From positions 1-33,456 of IMG/VR virus record IMGVR_UViG_3300002053_000040: 33,456 bases of DNA. One strand, written 5' to 3'. The position numbers and the translations under genes were made by a program. This stretch comes from a virus. Numbering within the stretch: the first letter of the stretch is position 1; the number at the start of each line of letters is the position of its first letter. The notes under the pieces were generated by a model that made no database searches, was not told the origin of the DNA, and saw only the letters and a list, made by a program, of their open reading frames with translations. Of this stretch, positions 23,790 to 33,082 are shown piece after piece.

Positions 23790-24525
23790 TATCGGGACAG
23801 CAGTTGCCAAAGAGCAAGACGCAAGGTTTCCGACTGACCCGGAAGCAAATGCGGGGCGTTACCCGCTTGTACTTCCCGAAAGAGTAATTCTTGCGTTATT
23901 GCGCTCAGAGGTTGCGAGGTTATCCGATCCGGACAATCGAGATGATCTTGTGCGATTGTTCTCTCATTTTCTCGATCCGATAATGAGTGAATCGGAACGA
24001 ACTTCGCATGTGAACAATTTTCAGAAGTACCCACCCGAAACTTACTTGGGGTATCCGAGATCGAGTGCGAAGTTCCCATGTTATGCAGTTGTGCTTGAAT
24101 CCGATGATGAGCAAGACGAAGCACTCGGTTATCTAATCGGTCAAACGGGTGCTGACGAAAAGATCGATAAGTCGCAAGCGTATTACGGTTCAATGTTTCA
24201 ACAGATGTACGGCGTATATATCTATTCAGAACATCCCGACGTGTGCTCGTATCTTTATCAATTCGCGAAGGCTATTTTGATTGGCGCGCATGACGTGCTT
24301 GAAGGTTTCGGGGTTGTCGAGATGCGTTTATCGGGAACAGAGCTTGGCCCGGAAGAAACGTACATTCCCGAAAATATGTTTGTGCGGGTTTGCCGTGTTT
24401 CGTTGAAGAGCTTGTTCACGGTGCCCGAAATACTGCGGCCTGATCCGGCGCGTGTTCGTATTACTGGTATCTGGGCAGACGATATTGTAGTCTCAGGTAT
24501 TCGCGGAGGTGTGAAAGGTGTCTGA
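23764..24525 (+). CDS. Tail terminator-type protein (probable)
   Basis: A 253-residue protein starting inside the previous gene. The pattern of a mid-protein strand (FPCYAVVLESDDEQDEALGY), followed by YGVYIYSEHPDVCSYLYQFAKAIL and a C-terminal MFVRVCRVSLKSLF strand, is what tail-terminator or tail-completion proteins of contractile phages show. Its position directly before the sheath gene supports this. The assignment is from architecture and order rather than a diagnostic motif. Confidence 0.5.
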   Translation: MSGRKDPRNIGTAVAKEQDARFPTDPEANAGRYPLVLPERVILALLRSEVARLSDPDNRDDLVRLFSHFLDPIMSESERTSHVNNFQKYPPETYLGYPRSSAKFPCYAVVLESDDEQDEALGYLIGQTGADEKIDKSQAYYGSMFQQMYGVYIYSEHPDVCSYLYQFAKAILIGAHDVLEGFGVVEMRLSGTELGPEETYIPENMFVRVCRVSLKSLFTVPEILRPDPARVRITGIWADDIVVSGIRGGVKGV

Positions 24526-24784
24526 TAAATCTAGCGATAAAAAACAAAGTCGACGCGCTAGGGCATTGACTTCCGCATCGACTCAGGCGAAAGATAAAGA
24601 AGTGAAACCGCAGCCGCCGAAAAAAGATGAACGGTTGATTACCGTCGAGGTCTGGGGGCGAGGAAATGCTAACCCGTTGATGCGTGCTTTTATCAGTGAG
24701 CACAGGAATCAACGGACGGTGAAGCGTAGCGCTTCCGAATGGTTCGATCTGTTCCGTAAGTGGAAAGAACAGCCGAGAGGATAA
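24518..24784 (+). CDS. Hypothetical small basic protein before tail sheath
   Basis: An 88-residue protein from GTG 24518, overlapping the preceding gene by eight bases. The first half is a Lys/Ser/Pro-rich disordered tail. The second half has a compact segment (ITVEVWGRGNANPLMRAFISE) ending in a Trp-rich helix (SEWFDLFRKWKEQPRG). Unrecognised. Coupling to the tail terminator-type and sheath genes suggests a tail-assembly role. Confidence 0.6.
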   Translation: MSDKSSDKKQSRRARALTSASTQAKDKEVKPQPPKKDERLITVEVWGRGNANPLMRAFISEHRNQRTVKRSASEWFDLFRKWKEQPRG

Positions 24785-24790
24785 AACGTC

Positions 24791-27079
24791 ATGGCAACAG
24801 CAATCTATTTCAACGGTAGAAGGTTGAATGTCCCGCAAGCCGTATCGAAAATCGATGCGTCTGCGCTTGCGACGAAAAGCCCGGCAGCGGTCGGAGTTAT
24901 CGCTCTAGTCGGAACAGCGGAAGGCGGCAAACCGCTGACGGTCGAAGAGAGCGAGGCAGACTCGACTCGCCCGTCGAAGATCTTAGAGCGCTACCATGCC
25001 GGTGATCTTCGCACGGCTGGTATTTTCTGTTTCGAGCCTTCGGCCGATGAAGCAATTCCCGGTGGCGCAAGCAAAGTTATCGGAGTGAAAGTCAATCCGG
25101 CAACGCAAGCCGGGATCAGTCTTCCAGACGATAACGCTGCGGATGCGCTTGATATCACGTCGAAGGATTACGGATTGCGCGAGAATCAGGTGAATGTCGA
25201 AGTTGCCGACGGAACCACGAAAGGCAAAAAGGTCACGGTAGTCTTCGAAGACGTTGCCGAAATCTTCGATGACACGGGCGGCGATTCGTTGTTCGATGTT
25301 ATCTACGATCCAGGCGCAGATGGCTACGATACGATGACGGGTGCGATCGATGCCAGTGCGTTCACGGCGGCAGCGACAAAGGCGGAAGCTGGCTTGTCGG
25401 CGGAGCGAGCGGCCGACATTCCCGCCCCCGGTGTGCTGGATGTTGTATCGAGCGCAGTGGGCGATAACTCGCAGACGCTTCTCGTTTTCGGTCTGGATGG
25501 ATCGAATAATTTTATCTATGAGAACATCGCTCTGAGTGGCACCACGAACGTACAGGGCAATACATCGTTCGCCAAGGTGATCGGGTGTGTGCTGGATGCC
25601 GCGTGCGTCGGTACAGTGACAGTGTCCGATTTTCCGGTGACTACAACGCTGTTTACGCTCGCTCCTGCCGTTTTAACGCGGGGTCTGGTTGCGACGACAA
25701 ATACCCCGGCGGCGGGCGTTGCGACGGTGTCAATCGACTCTGACACGGCTGTAGATGCCATTCTGGTCGGGTTGAGCGCAGCGGGTGTGATGATCGGGGA
25801 GCGCTTCGACATGACCACGGGCGCAACCACGCCAGTTACGGGCGCAGTAGAATTTGCTGCTCTTACTTACATGGGCCTGGGAGACGTTGCCGGGGCACGA
25901 ACGATCAGCGTTTCTATCGATGCGGTGAAGACGTTGCACGCGAGCTTCACCACGGTCGCAAAGGTGGTCGACCGGTTGAATGCGCTGGTGGGCTTTACGG
26001 CGAATGCGAACATCGGAAGTTATCAAACGTTCCGTATGGTCGATGCCGATTACAACGTTGCGCCTGCGCGACCAGCCGAAAATCTTATCGGATCGGCGGC
26101 AGACTTCTACGCGGATCTATTTTACGTTGCCGATAAACTGACCAGTTCATCGGCGTATGTAAATGGTGCAAAGGCGACTGGCGGAGCGTTGCCGCCTGCG
26201 AATACGACTGCGCCGGTTTATCTGGTCGGTGGCGGTGAAGGCACGACAACGATCACGCAATGGCAGCAGGCTTTCGATCTGTTGAAGAAACGCCGTTACA
26301 ATATTCTGGTTCCACTTACGCGTGATCCGGCTGTTCACTTTCTCGCGTTGACGCATCTGATCGCGAAGAATGGCGTGCTCAAGAGCGAAGCCGAAGGCTA
26401 TGTCGGGATCGGCAAGGCAGATGGATCGGGCGAAACGCGGAGCAATATTCAGAGCCAGATTCAGACGTTGAACACGCGGCATTTGTCCGCAGTGTCGCAA
26501 GAGGTTCAGCGTTACGATAACGATACGGGGCAAGCAACATGGTATCCCCCGCACATGCTCGCAGCGATCGCAGCGGGTATGCAGGCGGGATCGGTTATCG
26601 CCGAACCGTTGACGCACAAGTTGATACTTGCAACCGATCTTCGCAATGATCCATCGTGGACTATTGAAGACGATATCAGTGATCTTATCGATCGCGGATT
26701 GATGGCGGCGGAAAAAGTCGACGGGATCGGCATTCGATGGGTGCGCTCGATCACAACGCATCTGGCAGACGATAACGTTGTATTCGTCGAACGAAGTGCG
26801 AACGAGTCGCTTATCACTGCCGTATACGAACTGCGCAGCCGCATGGAGCGAAAGATCGGTACGCGCGGACTTGCGGGTACAGTGGGTGCGCTTTACAGCT
26901 TGGCGCGCGGCATTCTGAATCAACTGGTCGACGAAGAGAAGATCGTGTCGCATCGCGCCTTGCAGATCGAACAGGTCGGGGATGTATTTCCGATGAGTGT
27001 CGAGTTGTCGGTGGTACTGCCCGTCAACTTCATTCCGATAACCGTTCACTTGACGCCCACGCTGGCGGCGGCTGCGTAA
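24791..27079 (+). CDS. Tail sheath protein
   Basis: A 762-residue protein. The C-terminal 250 residues show the contractile-sheath pattern: YPPHMLAAIAAGMQAGS, the GIRWVRSITTH segment, NESLITAVYELRSRMERKIG, and a final FPMSVELSVVLPVNFIPITVHL strand used for inter-subunit linking. The N-terminal part has the usual PAAVGVIALVGTAEGGKP start. About 300 residues in the middle (roughly 190-440) are Thr/Ala/Val-rich and beta-like, an added surface domain compared with minimal sheaths of about 400-500 residues. It polymerises around the tail tube and contracts on infection. Codon use is C-rich as in the capsid gene. GAGAGGATAA lies upstream. Confidence 0.92.
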   Translation: MATAIYFNGRRLNVPQAVSKIDASALATKSPAAVGVIALVGTAEGGKPLTVEESEADSTRPSKILERYHAGDLRTAGIFCFEPSADEAIPGGASKVIGVKVNPATQAGISLPDDNAADALDITSKDYGLRENQVNVEVADGTTKGKKVTVVFEDVAEIFDDTGGDSLFDVIYDPGADGYDTMTGAIDASAFTAAATKAEAGLSAERAADIPAPGVLDVVSSAVGDNSQTLLVFGLDGSNNFIYENIALSGTTNVQGNTSFAKVIGCVLDAACVGTVTVSDFPVTTTLFTLAPAVLTRGLVATTNTPAAGVATVSIDSDTAVDAILVGLSAAGVMIGERFDMTTGATTPVTGAVEFAALTYMGLGDVAGARTISVSIDAVKTLHASFTTVAKVVDRLNALVGFTANANIGSYQTFRMVDADYNVAPARPAENLIGSAADFYADLFYVADKLTSSSAYVNGAKATGGALPPANTTAPVYLVGGGEGTTTITQWQQAFDLLKKRRYNILVPLTRDPAVHFLALTHLIAKNGVLKSEAEGYVGIGKADGSGETRSNIQSQIQTLNTRHLSAVSQEVQRYDNDTGQATWYPPHMLAAIAAGMQAGSVIAEPLTHKLILATDLRNDPSWTIEDDISDLIDRGLMAAEKVDGIGIRWVRSITTHLADDNVVFVERSANESLITAVYELRSRMERKIGTRGLAGTVGALYSLARGILNQLVDEEKIVSHRALQIEQVGDVFPMSVELSVVLPVNFIPITVHLTPTLAAAA

Positions 27080-27090
27080 GGAGATAAGTC

Positions 27091-27528
27091 ATGCCGGAAC
27101 TAGGTAGAGTAATATCAGGTGCGCGCACGCGGCTTCTGCTGGAAGGCGTGCCCGTGGCGTATGCGACAAACTGCGTGATCGGGGAAGAGTACCAGATGGA
27201 CCCCGTTGAAGTGCTCGATTTGCTCGAAGTAGCTGAACACGTACCGACAGCTTATCGTGTCACTTTCACGGCGCAGTTTGTCCGGATGGTGACGAAGCCG
27301 ATCAAGAATCGCGATGGTATTGCGATCTTTCCGAAACTGAAAGACGTACTGACAGCGGGAGAACTGACAGGCGCGCTGGAAGATTCGGTGACTGGTACGG
27401 TGTTATCGAACATCGAACGGGTGAAGGCTGCCCGCTATACGAATAACATCGGTGCGAGGGGAATCGTGTTGACCGATGTTGAATTCGTCGCAATCCGTAT
27501 CGAAGACGAAGCGGAAATAACCAGTTGA
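27091..27528 (+). CDS. Tail tube protein
   Basis: A 145-residue protein 11 bases after the sheath stop with AAGGAGAT before the ATG. Size, beta-rich pattern (ARTRLLLEGVPVAYATNCV at the start, RYTNNIGARGIVLTDVEFVAIR at the end) and position directly after the sheath identify it as the tube subunit of a contractile tail. It forms the inner conduit for DNA. Confidence 0.88.
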   Translation: MPELGRVISGARTRLLLEGVPVAYATNCVIGEEYQMDPVEVLDLLEVAEHVPTAYRVTFTAQFVRMVTKPIKNRDGIAIFPKLKDVLTAGELTGALEDSVTGTVLSNIERVKAARYTNNIGARGIVLTDVEFVAIRIEDEAEITS

Positions 27529-27568
27529 TCGGCGGTTGGCTACCGCCCATAACGAAAGGACGATAACG

Positions 27569-28132
27569 ATGGAAACAACGGCATCCCGTAAGCGGATGGC
27601 GGATGAAGCGGCTTCTCGTTTTTCCGGAGAAGATAAAAAAGAAGAGCTATCACCCGTCACCATATTAGAAATAGATGTAGAAACGCCGAACGGAAAACGC
27701 TACGCCGGAAAATTTCGATATCATGTACCGACGCTGGGAGACATGGTCGATATCGGTAATGTTTACTCGCGCTATATCGAGAATGCTATTAGCCCGGATA
27801 CAACTGCGCAAGCGCTCGCGTACGCATTCGCATGGTTACACGTTACGATAAAAGACGATGAAATAAATCCGGTATGGTGGAAAGAATCGAATCGCGGAAT
27901 TGATCTTTATCATAGTGCTCCGATTCTAAAACTTTATCGGTTAGCAGTTGAATATCACGGCAAATATCTCGGTACGTCCGTGGAGGTGGGCGAAATGAAA
28001 AAAAGCGCTGAACCGGGATCGGACGAAAATGGTTCGCGCGATATGGTCGGAGACGTTCAATCTTCCCCCGAACGACGAACGATTATGCAGATTGACGGAA
28101 AAGGAGGCGTGGGATCAGATCGCAATGGTTGA
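27569..28132 (+). CDS. Tail assembly chaperone, upstream frame (gpG-like)
   Basis: 187 residues from ATG 27569, chosen over an upstream TTG (27536) because AAAGGA lies 8 bases before it. The core (PTLGDMVDIGNVYSRY, ALAYAFAWLHVTIKD, YRLAVEYHGKYLG) fits the short assembly chaperones found between tube and tape measure genes. The last about 40 residues after the A7 tract (from SAEPGSDENGSRD) are low in structure and look like non-conserved read-through, which is expected if a fraction of ribosomes shift frame at 27998-28004. It binds the tape measure during tail assembly by family analogy. Confidence 0.75.
   Translation: METTASRKRMADEAASRFSGEDKKEELSPVTILEIDVETPNGKRYAGKFRYHVPTLGDMVDIGNVYSRYIENAISPDTTAQALAYAFAWLHVTIKDDEINPVWWKESNRGIDLYHSAPILKLYRLAVEYHGKYLGTSVEVGEMKKSAEPGSDENGSRDMVGDVQSSPERRTIMQIDGKGGVGSDRNG
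27995..28006 (+). promoter_or_regulatory. Probable programmed frameshift site (A7 tract)
   Basis: Upstream-frame codons ATG AAA AAA AGC give seven A residues at 27998-28004. The downstream frame opens at 27999, immediately after a TGA at 27996-27998. A lysyl-tRNA on the second AAA can re-pair perfectly after either a +1 or a -2 slip, both of which enter the frame of the next ORF. The product would be about 266-267 residues. Confidence 0.65.
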
Positions 28133-28370
28133 AGCCGTTCGCAGTATGAAAAGAGAATGGATAAAAGAAGCGAGTGATAAAGTTAGAGCGCTGGCAGAAA
28201 GTCTAGATCCTTCAAAACCATTCAAGTCGAACGTACGTGTTGTTACTGGCCCGGAAGCCGAAGCGATTGCCGATAAACCGCACTTGACTGGCGATCCCGA
28301 ATGGGATGCAGTCGAACTGGAAGAAACAAATTCGAACAGAGAGCCGTTTGATCGAAGTAGATTTTTCTAA
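28029..28370 (+). CDS. Tail assembly chaperone, downstream frame (gpT-like extension)
   Basis: From the nearest ATG (28029) the frame gives 113 residues, but the start has no convincing Shine-Dalgarno sequence, and the frame is open from 27999, so it is more likely made as the C-terminal part of a frameshift fusion. ETFNLPPNDERL...LTEKEAWDQI resembles the C-terminal extensions of phage tail-assembly chaperones. The remainder is charged and probably flexible. The stop overlaps the tape measure start (TAATG). Confidence 0.7.
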   Translation: MVRAIWSETFNLPPNDERLCRLTEKEAWDQIAMVEAVRSMKREWIKEASDKVRALAESLDPSKPFKSNVRVVTGPEAEAIADKPHLTGDPEWDAVELEETNSNREPFDRSRFF

Positions 28371-30145
28371 TGCCCGATGATCGTTATCGAACTACTGTAG
28401 AGATCGGAGTCGATGATCATGAAGTACGTCGGCTTGGGGAGACGATTCATCGGGCGCTAGAGATCGAACCGATAATGCGGTTCCGCCGCGCGATCGAAGA
28501 GCTTACGGCTCAGATCACGCGAATGAACACCGAAAGCGCTCGCGCAGCGGGTATTCCCCCGCCACCGATGCGACCGGGGCCGCGACCGGGAACGCCCGGT
28601 GCTCCGCCCGGAATGCCACCGATACCGACTACACCGGGCGGACGTGGCGGTGCGGGTGGTGGATGGCAAGGCGGACAAGAACGAAGAGGAGGGATGGGCT
28701 TTTTCGGGCAAGCGGCAGCAACCGGTGTTGGCTTTCTCGGTGCGCAGCAGATTCGGCGAATGATGGGGGCTGGCCCGGCGATGATGCGCGGGGAGGGAGC
28801 CGTAGCGGGAGCAATCGGAGCGATACCAGTAGTCGGCCCATACATGGAAGCAGCGTTATCGGCTGCGGGGCGGCTTGCCGGTCAATATGGTGCGTATGGG
28901 AAAACGCTTGCTCCAATGGGAGGTATGGCGGGAATAGCTGGCATAAGTGGGGAAGCGGCACAGAGAGCGCAACGGTATGGAATTTCAAAGCCAGAATTAG
29001 CGCAACGAATGGGGCCATTGGCGCAGCAACTCGGAATGCGCGGCGCGGATGTTCAACAAGCAGTGCCGATGCTGCTTGAGTTAGAAAGGATAACAGGTAT
29101 TCAAGCTGGGCAGATGGCGGGTGTTGTCGGTGCGGGAGGGATTGCTGGCCGACAAGCGACGGCTGCCGAAGCGACAAACCAAGTAATAGATGTGATGGGG
29201 GCAGCAATTGAATCGGGTATGCGAGCACAGGATTTTCCCAAGATGTTCGATGAAGTTGCTCGGCAAACAGAGATGCTGCGCACCGAAGGTATTTTGATTC
29301 AGCCGAGATCGATAGCTGAGTTTGCAGCGGGTATGTCTCGATACGGGGAGACGTTCAGGGGTGTTGCGGGTATGCGCGCAGCGGGAGGTATGCGCGATGT
29401 AATGCGCGGAGCGGCAGAGAGATCCGATTTTGGCGCGATGATGTTCATGCAGACTGCTATGGCGCAGGGGCGTAGCCCGTACGAAGCAATGATGGCACTT
29501 GAAGATCCCGAAGCGCAGATGCAAATTTTACCAGACGTAATTCAGCGATTATCACGAATGGGGGGTAGCACCGAAGCGCGTGCGATGGCGTTGCGGCAAA
29601 TGATGCAAGGTAAGTTAAGTTATCGACAAGCATTAGAAGCGGTAGAAACGGCAGAGCAAGAGCGTGTAGAACTTGGCGGAGTTGATTGGAAAAATGTTTC
29701 AGATTTTTTGGGCGCGGAGCGGCGCGCAACGCAAGCATCTCGCGGGGTAGCAAGACAAGAGGCTGCGCTTATCAATCAAAGGCTCGGTGCGGGTGCGGGT
29801 GTTTACGCGCCAATGAAAGAAGTAGAAACGGCTGAAATAGCTTTAGCAAAAGCAGTCGCGCCAGCGGGTGCGGAGATTGGTAAATATGCGGCTGATAAAT
29901 TAAAGGAAGGATTAGAGACATATAAAGGCGTGAAAGAGTATTTTGAAAAAGTGCGGGTGCCGAAAACGCCCGGTGAAGCCTATGAAGCGATGGAAGCTGA
30001 CATGGGCAAAACGTTAGAAAAAATAGTAGAGATACTTGAAAGATTCTGGAATAAGTTTTTCGGGGGCGGCGAACCTCCGCCGCCTGCTTATCTCAAGCGT
30101 AAAACAACCGGGCCTAGTATCGAAGCCGAATTGGAATCAGAGTGA
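28370..30145 (+). CDS. Tape measure protein
   Basis: A 591-residue protein after the chaperone pair. An N-terminal helical region is followed by a Pro/Gly-rich linker (about 62-107), then a long Ala/Gly/Met-rich helical section with hydrophobic segments (TGVGFLGAQQIRRMMGAG; AIGAIPVVGPYMEAALSAAG) and a charged helical C-terminus. Methionine and glutamine are frequent. It sets tail length and lies in the tube lumen before ejection. It is short for a myovirus tape measure; at about 0.15 nm per residue the tail would be about 90 nm or less. The hydrophobic middle may insert into the host membrane, by analogy. Confidence 0.8.
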   Translation: MPDDRYRTTVEIGVDDHEVRRLGETIHRALEIEPIMRFRRAIEELTAQITRMNTESARAAGIPPPPMRPGPRPGTPGAPPGMPPIPTTPGGRGGAGGGWQGGQERRGGMGFFGQAAATGVGFLGAQQIRRMMGAGPAMMRGEGAVAGAIGAIPVVGPYMEAALSAAGRLAGQYGAYGKTLAPMGGMAGIAGISGEAAQRAQRYGISKPELAQRMGPLAQQLGMRGADVQQAVPMLLELERITGIQAGQMAGVVGAGGIAGRQATAAEATNQVIDVMGAAIESGMRAQDFPKMFDEVARQTEMLRTEGILIQPRSIAEFAAGMSRYGETFRGVAGMRAAGGMRDVMRGAAERSDFGAMMFMQTAMAQGRSPYEAMMALEDPEAQMQILPDVIQRLSRMGGSTEARAMALRQMMQGKLSYRQALEAVETAEQERVELGGVDWKNVSDFLGAERRATQASRGVARQEAALINQRLGAGAGVYAPMKEVETAEIALAKAVAPAGAEIGKYAADKLKEGLETYKGVKEYFEKVRVPKTPGEAYEAMEADMGKTLEKIVEILERFWNKFFGGGEPPPPAYLKRKTTGPSIEAELESE

Positions 30146-30160
30146 GTCGGGACAAGATGC

Positions 30161-32080
30161 ATGAAAAGTTTAACCGACGCAGCTAATTTTCTTGGTGGAA
30201 AAAAGTCTGGCAGAGATGAACGGTATGGTCTTGCGCAATTTGCCAGTACGCGTGTCCGTGTCAGCTTTCACACAGATGACGATAAAGGTTTTGATGGGGT
30301 AGTCGATGCAAACCCGGATTTGAAAAAGAATCAGCCGTTCAAAATTATCGGATTTACCACGACTAAGCGTTTCGGTAGTAATCCCGGCACATTCACGATA
30401 ACGATCAAGTCTGACAGCGGAGCTGACTTGTTGCGTCTCTGGCGAGATCCAGAAGATGTATGGGTGCGGATTACTGTAATCAAAAATGGCGAATTTCATG
30501 ACGTAATGCTTGGCGTTATCGATACGATCACTGAAACGAAAGATCGCGCAGTCGATGGATCTCGTTCCGTAGTTTATCAGATCAACGGGCGGGACTTTCA
30601 AAAATGTTTTTTGAAGTCGCAGACCTTCATTAATATTCACGAACATTCGGGCGATTTACCGGCAGTAACGATTTATGACGCGATGAAAGAAGGGTTGAAT
30701 GGAAGCCCGGATGTTGTTGTAAGAGCATTGATTAATGCGTGGCTCGGCAATGAAGGTGTTGCTGATAAGCAATGGAGGTGGCCGAAGTCGCTTGGGGGCC
30801 GTTTTTTCTTCGATGCACTCGAATTACATTTTGATGAAGATTTGCGAGGTACAATTTACGAGCCAGCCCTGCTTCAACCAGCAACTTATCAAGGGCAAGG
30901 GTTGTGGCAACTTATCGAAGAATTCTCGAATGGTCTTTTGAATGAGCTATACACTGAACTCGATTGGGATATAAGCTATGCAGATAATGCCATAACTCCG
31001 CGATTAGTTTTACGCGAGCGACCGTTTCCGAGTATTGATATCGGTCAACGCAAATGGGATTCACTGCCAACTTATTATCTTTCGCCGACAGCAATTCATC
31101 GCGCGCAAGTTTCAAAGGGTGCGCCTGAAAGTCGATTCAATTACTGGCTTATCGACGGGAAAGGTTTGCTTGGTAACGGACTAGGAACATTAAAAATGAT
31201 TCAGGATGCCGCTGAACGTGGCAAAGGCGCACCGGGATCAGCTCCAATTTATAATATGGAGTCAATTCGTAACCATGGATTGCGCCGCTGGCAAAACGCG
31301 ACTCGATATTTACCGTTTCGCGAGAACATGGATCTTTTGCTGCATTCGGCTCGCTGGTTACAACTTATTCATGACTGGTACGCTGTATCTCCGTATGAAC
31401 TAGCAGGTACGATAACAACGAATCAGATTTTTCCATTTTTGCGAATTGGGCATCGTTTGACGGAAGGCAGAATGGATGGGAGCGAAGTCACATATTATAT
31501 CGAAGGTGTTACGCATAGTTGGAATTATCCGGGTGCAGGTTCATCGGTAGTGAATGTAACGCGCGGAGAATATGCCGATGAACCTTTATTAGATATCGTT
31601 TACGAAGGATTGAGTGGGGAAATGCAGGCATTAGAAAGTGCTGTGCAAGCGGCAGTAGGGCTTGTGCAAGAGATGGATTTACCGGGCGAAGCAGTTCCGA
31701 CTGGAAGCGGCCCGCAAATGGATAGGGCAGTCGGGCAAATTGATACTCCGGAACGAATATTTTTGAAACAACGAAAAATATTAGAAAATAATACTGCGAT
31801 CAGGCGAGGAGAGTTGACTTACAGAGATGATGATGTCGCGCGAGTTAGATCAGGAGATTTACCCGATCAGCAAGTTCCGGAACATGCGCAAGCGTTAGTG
31901 ACTCCGATAAAAGGTCGAAGAAAGGCTGGTGTGCTTACGCAGAGAGAACTCGAATCGGGTAAGCGATTGCCAACACGATTGACTGAAGAACGACAATTAG
32001 AACGTTCACGTTTACCGGAAGATGATCTTGCAATTGCGGTTGCACCGAGAACGCGTGTGCGAAAGGGACGCAAACGGTGA
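30161..32080 (+). CDS. Baseplate/tail hub protein
   Basis: A 639-residue protein following the tape measure. N-terminal beta-rich section (FKIIGFTTTKRFGSNPGTFTI; DVWVRITVIKNGEFHDVMLG; VVYQINGRDFQKCF) has the feel of gp27/gpD-type hub domains. Helical and beta segments and GTITTNQIFPFLRIGHRLT follow, then GVTHSWNYPGAGSSVVNVTRG, a strand pattern common at the end of hub folds. The last 140 residues are polar and probably disordered, with repeated ERQLERS-like charge. Predicted to form the platform that carries the spike. Codon use is more AT-rich than in sheath and tube. The stop overlaps the next GTG. Confidence 0.7.
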   Translation: MKSLTDAANFLGGKKSGRDERYGLAQFASTRVRVSFHTDDDKGFDGVVDANPDLKKNQPFKIIGFTTTKRFGSNPGTFTITIKSDSGADLLRLWRDPEDVWVRITVIKNGEFHDVMLGVIDTITETKDRAVDGSRSVVYQINGRDFQKCFLKSQTFINIHEHSGDLPAVTIYDAMKEGLNGSPDVVVRALINAWLGNEGVADKQWRWPKSLGGRFFFDALELHFDEDLRGTIYEPALLQPATYQGQGLWQLIEEFSNGLLNELYTELDWDISYADNAITPRLVLRERPFPSIDIGQRKWDSLPTYYLSPTAIHRAQVSKGAPESRFNYWLIDGKGLLGNGLGTLKMIQDAAERGKGAPGSAPIYNMESIRNHGLRRWQNATRYLPFRENMDLLLHSARWLQLIHDWYAVSPYELAGTITTNQIFPFLRIGHRLTEGRMDGSEVTYYIEGVTHSWNYPGAGSSVVNVTRGEYADEPLLDIVYEGLSGEMQALESAVQAAVGLVQEMDLPGEAVPTGSGPQMDRAVGQIDTPERIFLKQRKILENNTAIRRGELTYRDDDVARVRSGDLPDQQVPEHAQALVTPIKGRRKAGVLTQRELESGKRLPTRLTEERQLERSRLPEDDLAIAVAPRTRVRKGRKR

Positions 32081-33078
32081 ATAGATTTACAACGCTTGTA
32101 GATCCGGTAACTGGTCGTACGATAAAAGCAGGTATGAATGCGCGACCGGCTGCTAGGACATCTGTGCGTGCTGTTACTGCTGGGTATAAATACCGCGCAG
32201 TTGTGGTGAACACGTACGCGACGGATGCGGCAACGAGAACGCAACTCAATCCGAATACAACGCGTAAATATGAAGTCGAGTGCGACGTAGTGCTTTTCAA
32301 GAGTGGTGTTTTTTATCCTCGCGTTCCGGTCATGCAGCGCGGGCATGGCGTCAATGACGCGGAGCCATGGGTTCCGCGAGCAGCAAAAAGAGTTATCGGG
32401 GGAGGCACGGTTAGTTTTACACGCGTATCCAGGCGCGGAGCATTACAGGAACTTCCGCCGAACCTTGAAGATTTAGACGGTGATCAAGTTATCGTTGAGT
32501 TCATGGAAGGCGATCTTGAAATGCCGATAATAACTGGCTCGCTTTCCCATGCGAAGACGAATAGGTTAGTCAAAGAGGGATCGGGCTGGTCAGAAATAAC
32601 GCAAGGCGCGGAGCGGGGTACGCCTTATCAGAATGAAAGGTATCTTCGATATCGTGGCGTTGAAGTTCGGATAAATGACGCGGGTGATGTTCTGATCGAT
32701 ACGATCGGTGCGACAAATGAAGAGGTCGAAGAGGCTCCCATGCCTACGGGCGGACAAGTGCGCGTGCGCGTGAAGAGCACGGAACGGTTTACGATACAAA
32801 TGGGGCTTGTCGACACATTAGAAGTTTGGCAAGATCCGATAACGCAAGAGGTGCATATCGATCTCGGTGAAGGTGCGAGTGAACGTTTGGTTTTAGGTGA
32901 TAAATTAGTCGACTGGCTAGCAGGGCATATTCATTTTGATCCGGCACATACGATTACATTAACAGGGGTGCCGGTAACAATTCCGCTTGATGGAATACCG
33001 CAAGTTGAAGCGACGAAGTTGGCTTTGAAAGAAACACCGGGCACAAAAGTTTTATCGTCAAATCACAAAGTAAAATAA
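32077..33078 (+). CDS. Baseplate spike protein, OB-fold (gpV/gp5-like)
   Basis: A 333-residue protein from GTG 32077 at a GTGA overlap. The DLDGDQVIVEFMEGDLEMP segment followed by IITGSLSH is the hallmark end of the OB-fold in phage spike and VgrG proteins. The C-terminal half has beta-rich repeats (YRGVEVRINDAGDVLIDT; VRVKSTERFTIQMG; EVHIDLGEGASERLVLGDKL), as in a beta-helical or OB-linked needle. It forms the central puncturing spike below the hub, by family knowledge. No lysozyme domain is evident. Confidence 0.75.
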   Translation: MNRFTTLVDPVTGRTIKAGMNARPAARTSVRAVTAGYKYRAVVVNTYATDAATRTQLNPNTTRKYEVECDVVLFKSGVFYPRVPVMQRGHGVNDAEPWVPRAAKRVIGGGTVSFTRVSRRGALQELPPNLEDLDGDQVIVEFMEGDLEMPIITGSLSHAKTNRLVKEGSGWSEITQGAERGTPYQNERYLRYRGVEVRINDAGDVLIDTIGATNEEVEEAPMPTGGQVRVRVKSTERFTIQMGLVDTLEVWQDPITQEVHIDLGEGASERLVLGDKLVDWLAGHIHFDPAHTITLTGVPVTIPLDGIPQVEATKLALKETPGTKVLSSNHKVK

Positions 33079-33082
33079 AAAC

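Noticed and set aside
26560-26575. GCGATCGC palindrome, a cyanobacterial HIP1-type word
   Set aside because: I noticed it once here and no sign of enrichment, so it gives no support for a cyanobacterial host.
26147-27049. Reverse-strand open frame of 300 codons opposite the tail sheath
   Set aside because: Complementary to the most conserved part of a clear sheath gene; composition (Arg/His/Cys/Ile-rich) is typical of a shadow frame.
27536-27568. TTG 27536 as start of the tail chaperone
   Set aside because: ATG 27569 has AAAGGA at proper spacing, and the extra 11 residues show no pattern.
28629-29228. Reverse-strand open frame opposite the tape measure
   Set aside because: Leu/Pro/Ser-rich complement of an Ala/Gly/Gln-rich coding region; no start context and no domain.
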